Assembly (NCBI GenBank): GCA_017539325.1 | Contig: JAFYHD010000064.1 | Location: forward strand, 1 to 35,249 | DNA: 35,249 bases | Source: a bacterium | Lineage (GTDB): Bacteria; Auribacterota; UBA3054 | Direction: 5' to 3' | Shown: one piece after another, positions 33,969 through 35,249 of the stretch | How positions within the stretch are numbered: position 1 is the stretch's first letter | Layout of the letters: every line of letters begins with the position of its first letter | Position numbers and translations under genes: made by a program | The notes under the pieces: model-generated | The model's input: the letters and a program-made list of their open reading frames with translations, nothing else | What the model was told of the DNA's origin: nothing | Databases searched by the model: none

Positions 33969-34496
33969 CTAAGCCTTCAGTTTTCCTTCCGGTATCTTAA
34001 GTTCCTTCATTACGCCGACCATCAGGTCTTTAGTTTCCTGATCGGGCAGCGCCGCCAGGCACTGGCCCTCCCCCGTCTTCATTATGATGACCGTGGAGGC
34101 GTAGGCGCCTTCTTTCAACTCTTCCACGACGTAAGCCTTGAGTTCCGAGAGCGGCTGGCTCACGTAATCCCCTTTGCGGCTCAAATAATAGGCGCCCTCT
34201 CTTTTTTCAAGGGTGACTCTTATGGCCCTTCTCCTTTCCAACGAGCGCCAGATAAAGGAAATGCCGAAAGCGGCCGCGAGCGCGGAAAAGAGCCTGACCG
34301 GCTCGAAGACTTTTTCGATGTCGCTGCGGCATTGGAAGGCGAAGAAGATCAAAATAAGCGAGAAGATGAGAGCCGTGTTGATAAAGAGCGGCCTCGCGTT
34401 ACGCCAGAAACTGCGCCTCCTTAGGCGGCGCAGTCTCAATAGTTCCTGGAAAGAGCCGGGCTCCTCCCAAACGATCTCTTCGCCTTTTTTGATCAT
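33969..34496 (-). CDS. Unknown protein with two membrane helices
   Basis: A 175-residue protein not recognised by family. The N-terminal part is charged (about 1-33), followed by two membrane helices (about 36-52 and 66-82). The C-terminal cytoplasmic domain (about 93-175) contains KREGAYYLSRKGDYVSQPLSE, a short strand-rich pattern, and ends EGKLKA. The strand pattern could be a small PH-like or YcxB-like domain, but I cannot confirm this. It overlaps the upstream gene by four bases (ATGA) and the MBOAT gene follows after one base, so it is part of the envelope operon. Confidence 0.75.
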   Translation of the reverse strand: MIKKGEEIVWEEPGSFQELLRLRRLRRRSFWRNARPLFINTALIFSLILIFFAFQCRSDIEKVFEPVRLFSALAAAFGISFIWRSLERRRAIRVTLEKREGAYYLSRKGDYVSQPLSELKAYVVEELKEGAYASTVIIMKTGEGQCLAALPDQETKDLMVGVMKELKIPEGKLKA

Positions 34497-35098
34497 TTGA
34501 TGTTGACGGGAACGAAGTCGCCCGCTACAAGGTCGGCGGGAATGTCGCCGATCTTAACGGTGTAGAAACCCGTTCCGACCGCGAAGCGCGGGAGTCTCAG
34601 GACGGAGACGATGTCGGCGTGGCGGTCCGTGGCCGTGCAGTAGTTCTCATCCGGATACGAGGGACGGCGGGTAATGGGGCCGAGATCGGTCAGCTGGATG
34701 TTCTTGAAGACCTTCGCCATCTTGTCGGGATTGGCGCCGATCGGCTGATGGTTCTCCTCCAGTTTGGAGTTGAGGTACCCGGGCTGGGAGTTGTAGGCGT
34801 CGATCAGTTCGCCGCTGCGGTAAAGCCAGGTAAGCAGCGTCTCGTCGTTGTAGTTGATGACGGCGAAGGCTACGCAGCGGAGCTGCTTGGAGATGCGCTG
34901 GGCCATTTCGGAGACGACCTTGGCGTCGAGTTCGTCAAGCTCCTCGTCATAGATGACGGCGTCTCTTTCCATCATTTCGGAGGTGCCGTCCGACACGACG
35001 TAAGCGTGGCGGCCTTCCTCAGCCAAAAGTTTCAAGACCTGCTTCTGCTCAACTTTCAGAAGCGTGATGTTGGCGTAGTTTTTGGTAGTGATCTTCAT
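34493..35098 (-). CDS. Unknown cytoplasmic protein, 201 residues
   Basis: No family recognised. The protein is soluble and moderately acidic, with no signal peptide or membrane helix. Segments that could help a search are DGTSEMMERDAVIYDEELDE (about 37-56), FAVINYNDETLLTWLYRSGE and the C-terminal GTGFYTVKIGDIPADLVAGD. It begins 20 bases after the serpin stop and overlaps the next gene by four bases, so it is co-transcribed from serpin to rluD. No Shine-Dalgarno stands out before the ATG. Confidence 0.72.
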   Translation of the reverse strand: MKITTKNYANITLLKVEQKQVLKLLAEEGRHAYVVSDGTSEMMERDAVIYDEELDELDAKVVSEMAQRISKQLRCVAFAVINYNDETLLTWLYRSGELIDAYNSQPGYLNSKLEENHQPIGANPDKMAKVFKNIQLTDLGPITRRPSYPDENYCTATDRHADIVSVLRLPRFAVGTGFYTVKIGDIPADLVAGDFVPVNIK

Positions 35099-35118
35099 AT
35101 TTCGTATTTTTGTGTTGT

Positions 35119-35249
35119 TTATTTTTCAGCTTTTACGGTGTAGTGGCCCAGGAAAAGAATCGCGCCCGTCTCCTTCTCCCTGATCAGATAGACGAAAGGC
35201 TTGTTGAAGCGGATCTCTTTGGGCGGCTTCATCGCCATTCCGGTGCACT
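35119..35249 (-). CDS. Serpin, C-terminal end only (gene continues past the window)
   Basis: The minus-strand frame from the window end reads to a TAA at 35121-35119; about 43 codons are visible. KEIRFNKPFVYLIREK and TGAILFLGHY match the serpin C-terminus closely; the FNKPF element is the PROSITE-type serpin signature (aromatic, N, K, P, F). The end of the reactive-centre loop (around TGMAMKPP) lies at the edge. Serpins trap serine or cysteine proteases by loop insertion; some gut bacteria export them. The inhibitory residue cannot be assigned because the loop is cut off. It heads the operon that continues to rluD, at least in this window. Confidence 0.85.
   Translation of the reverse strand, partial: CTGMAMKPPKEIRFNKPFVYLIREKETGAILFLGHYTVKAEK

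Overview
The window is a gene-dense bacterial chromosome segment, G+C-rich except for one short island. No rRNA is present, so taxonomy is only inferred. The GH125 mannosidase, RodZ-like/FtsK pair, separate PurS/PurQ/PurL, MBOAT/SGNH pair, serpin end and many ATGA/TAATG gene junctions would fit an uncultured PVC-type bacterium (Lentisphaerota/Kiritimatiellota-like), with low confidence at phylum level. Nearly all of the window is coding. Only one gap exceeds 300 bases (3262-3607), and it is filled with palindromes.

Layout. 1-3261 (+): the end of a beta-CASP metallo-beta-lactamase RNA nuclease, an Mrp/NBP35 Fe-S ATPase and an exported GH125 mannosidase. 3262-4662: an AT-rich island with four palindromes upstream of an ORF6N-PLD-like gene that carries a fifth copy inside its own coding sequence, closed by a bidirectional terminator. 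4691-6514 (-): a Na+/solute symporter. 6577-11807 (-): the operon ftsK-rodZ-rimO-pgsA-pgpA. 11873-12858 (-): a membrane coiled-coil protein and a 54-residue lipoprotein. 12961-16223 (-): purS-purQ-purL. 16273-17817 (-): an exported TPR protein. 17988-25363 (+): HU/IHF, argC, gltX, der, a PlsY-like protein, ybeY, a CNNM/CorC protein and a HAD phosphatase. 25407-29396 (+): nrdR, a two-ATP-cone NrdD-like protein, ispD and a GT2 glycosyltransferase. 29469-29643: tRNA-Lys and tRNA-Glu behind a consensus promoter. 29677-35249 (-): the end of a serpin, two unknown proteins, MBOAT, an SGNH-like partner, an LPG-synthase-type flippase and an RluD-type pseudouridine synthase.

How the genes relate. Most is housekeeping: phospholipid head-group synthesis (pgsA, pgpA, possibly the PlsY-like protein), division and chromosome segregation (ftsK, rodZ), purine synthesis, translation (gltX, der, ybeY, rimO, rluD, tRNAs) and dNTP control (nrdR plus an apparently radical-less NrdD relative). 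The right end looks like envelope-glycan acylation and export.

The strongest candidate for something undescribed is the ORF6N island. Its upstream palindromes share the core TCGCAA-n-TTGCGA with a palindrome inside the ORF6N gene that encodes the motif RSQFATS. Three upstream copies, read in one frame, spell variants of that same peptide, and one copy differs by paired changes in both arms that keep the symmetry. Secondary points are two apparently leaderless genes (ftsK and the TPR gene), a recurring extended -10 motif TGCTAnnAT, a YbeY lacking its third zinc histidine and a PlsY-like protein lacking the usual N-terminal motif.
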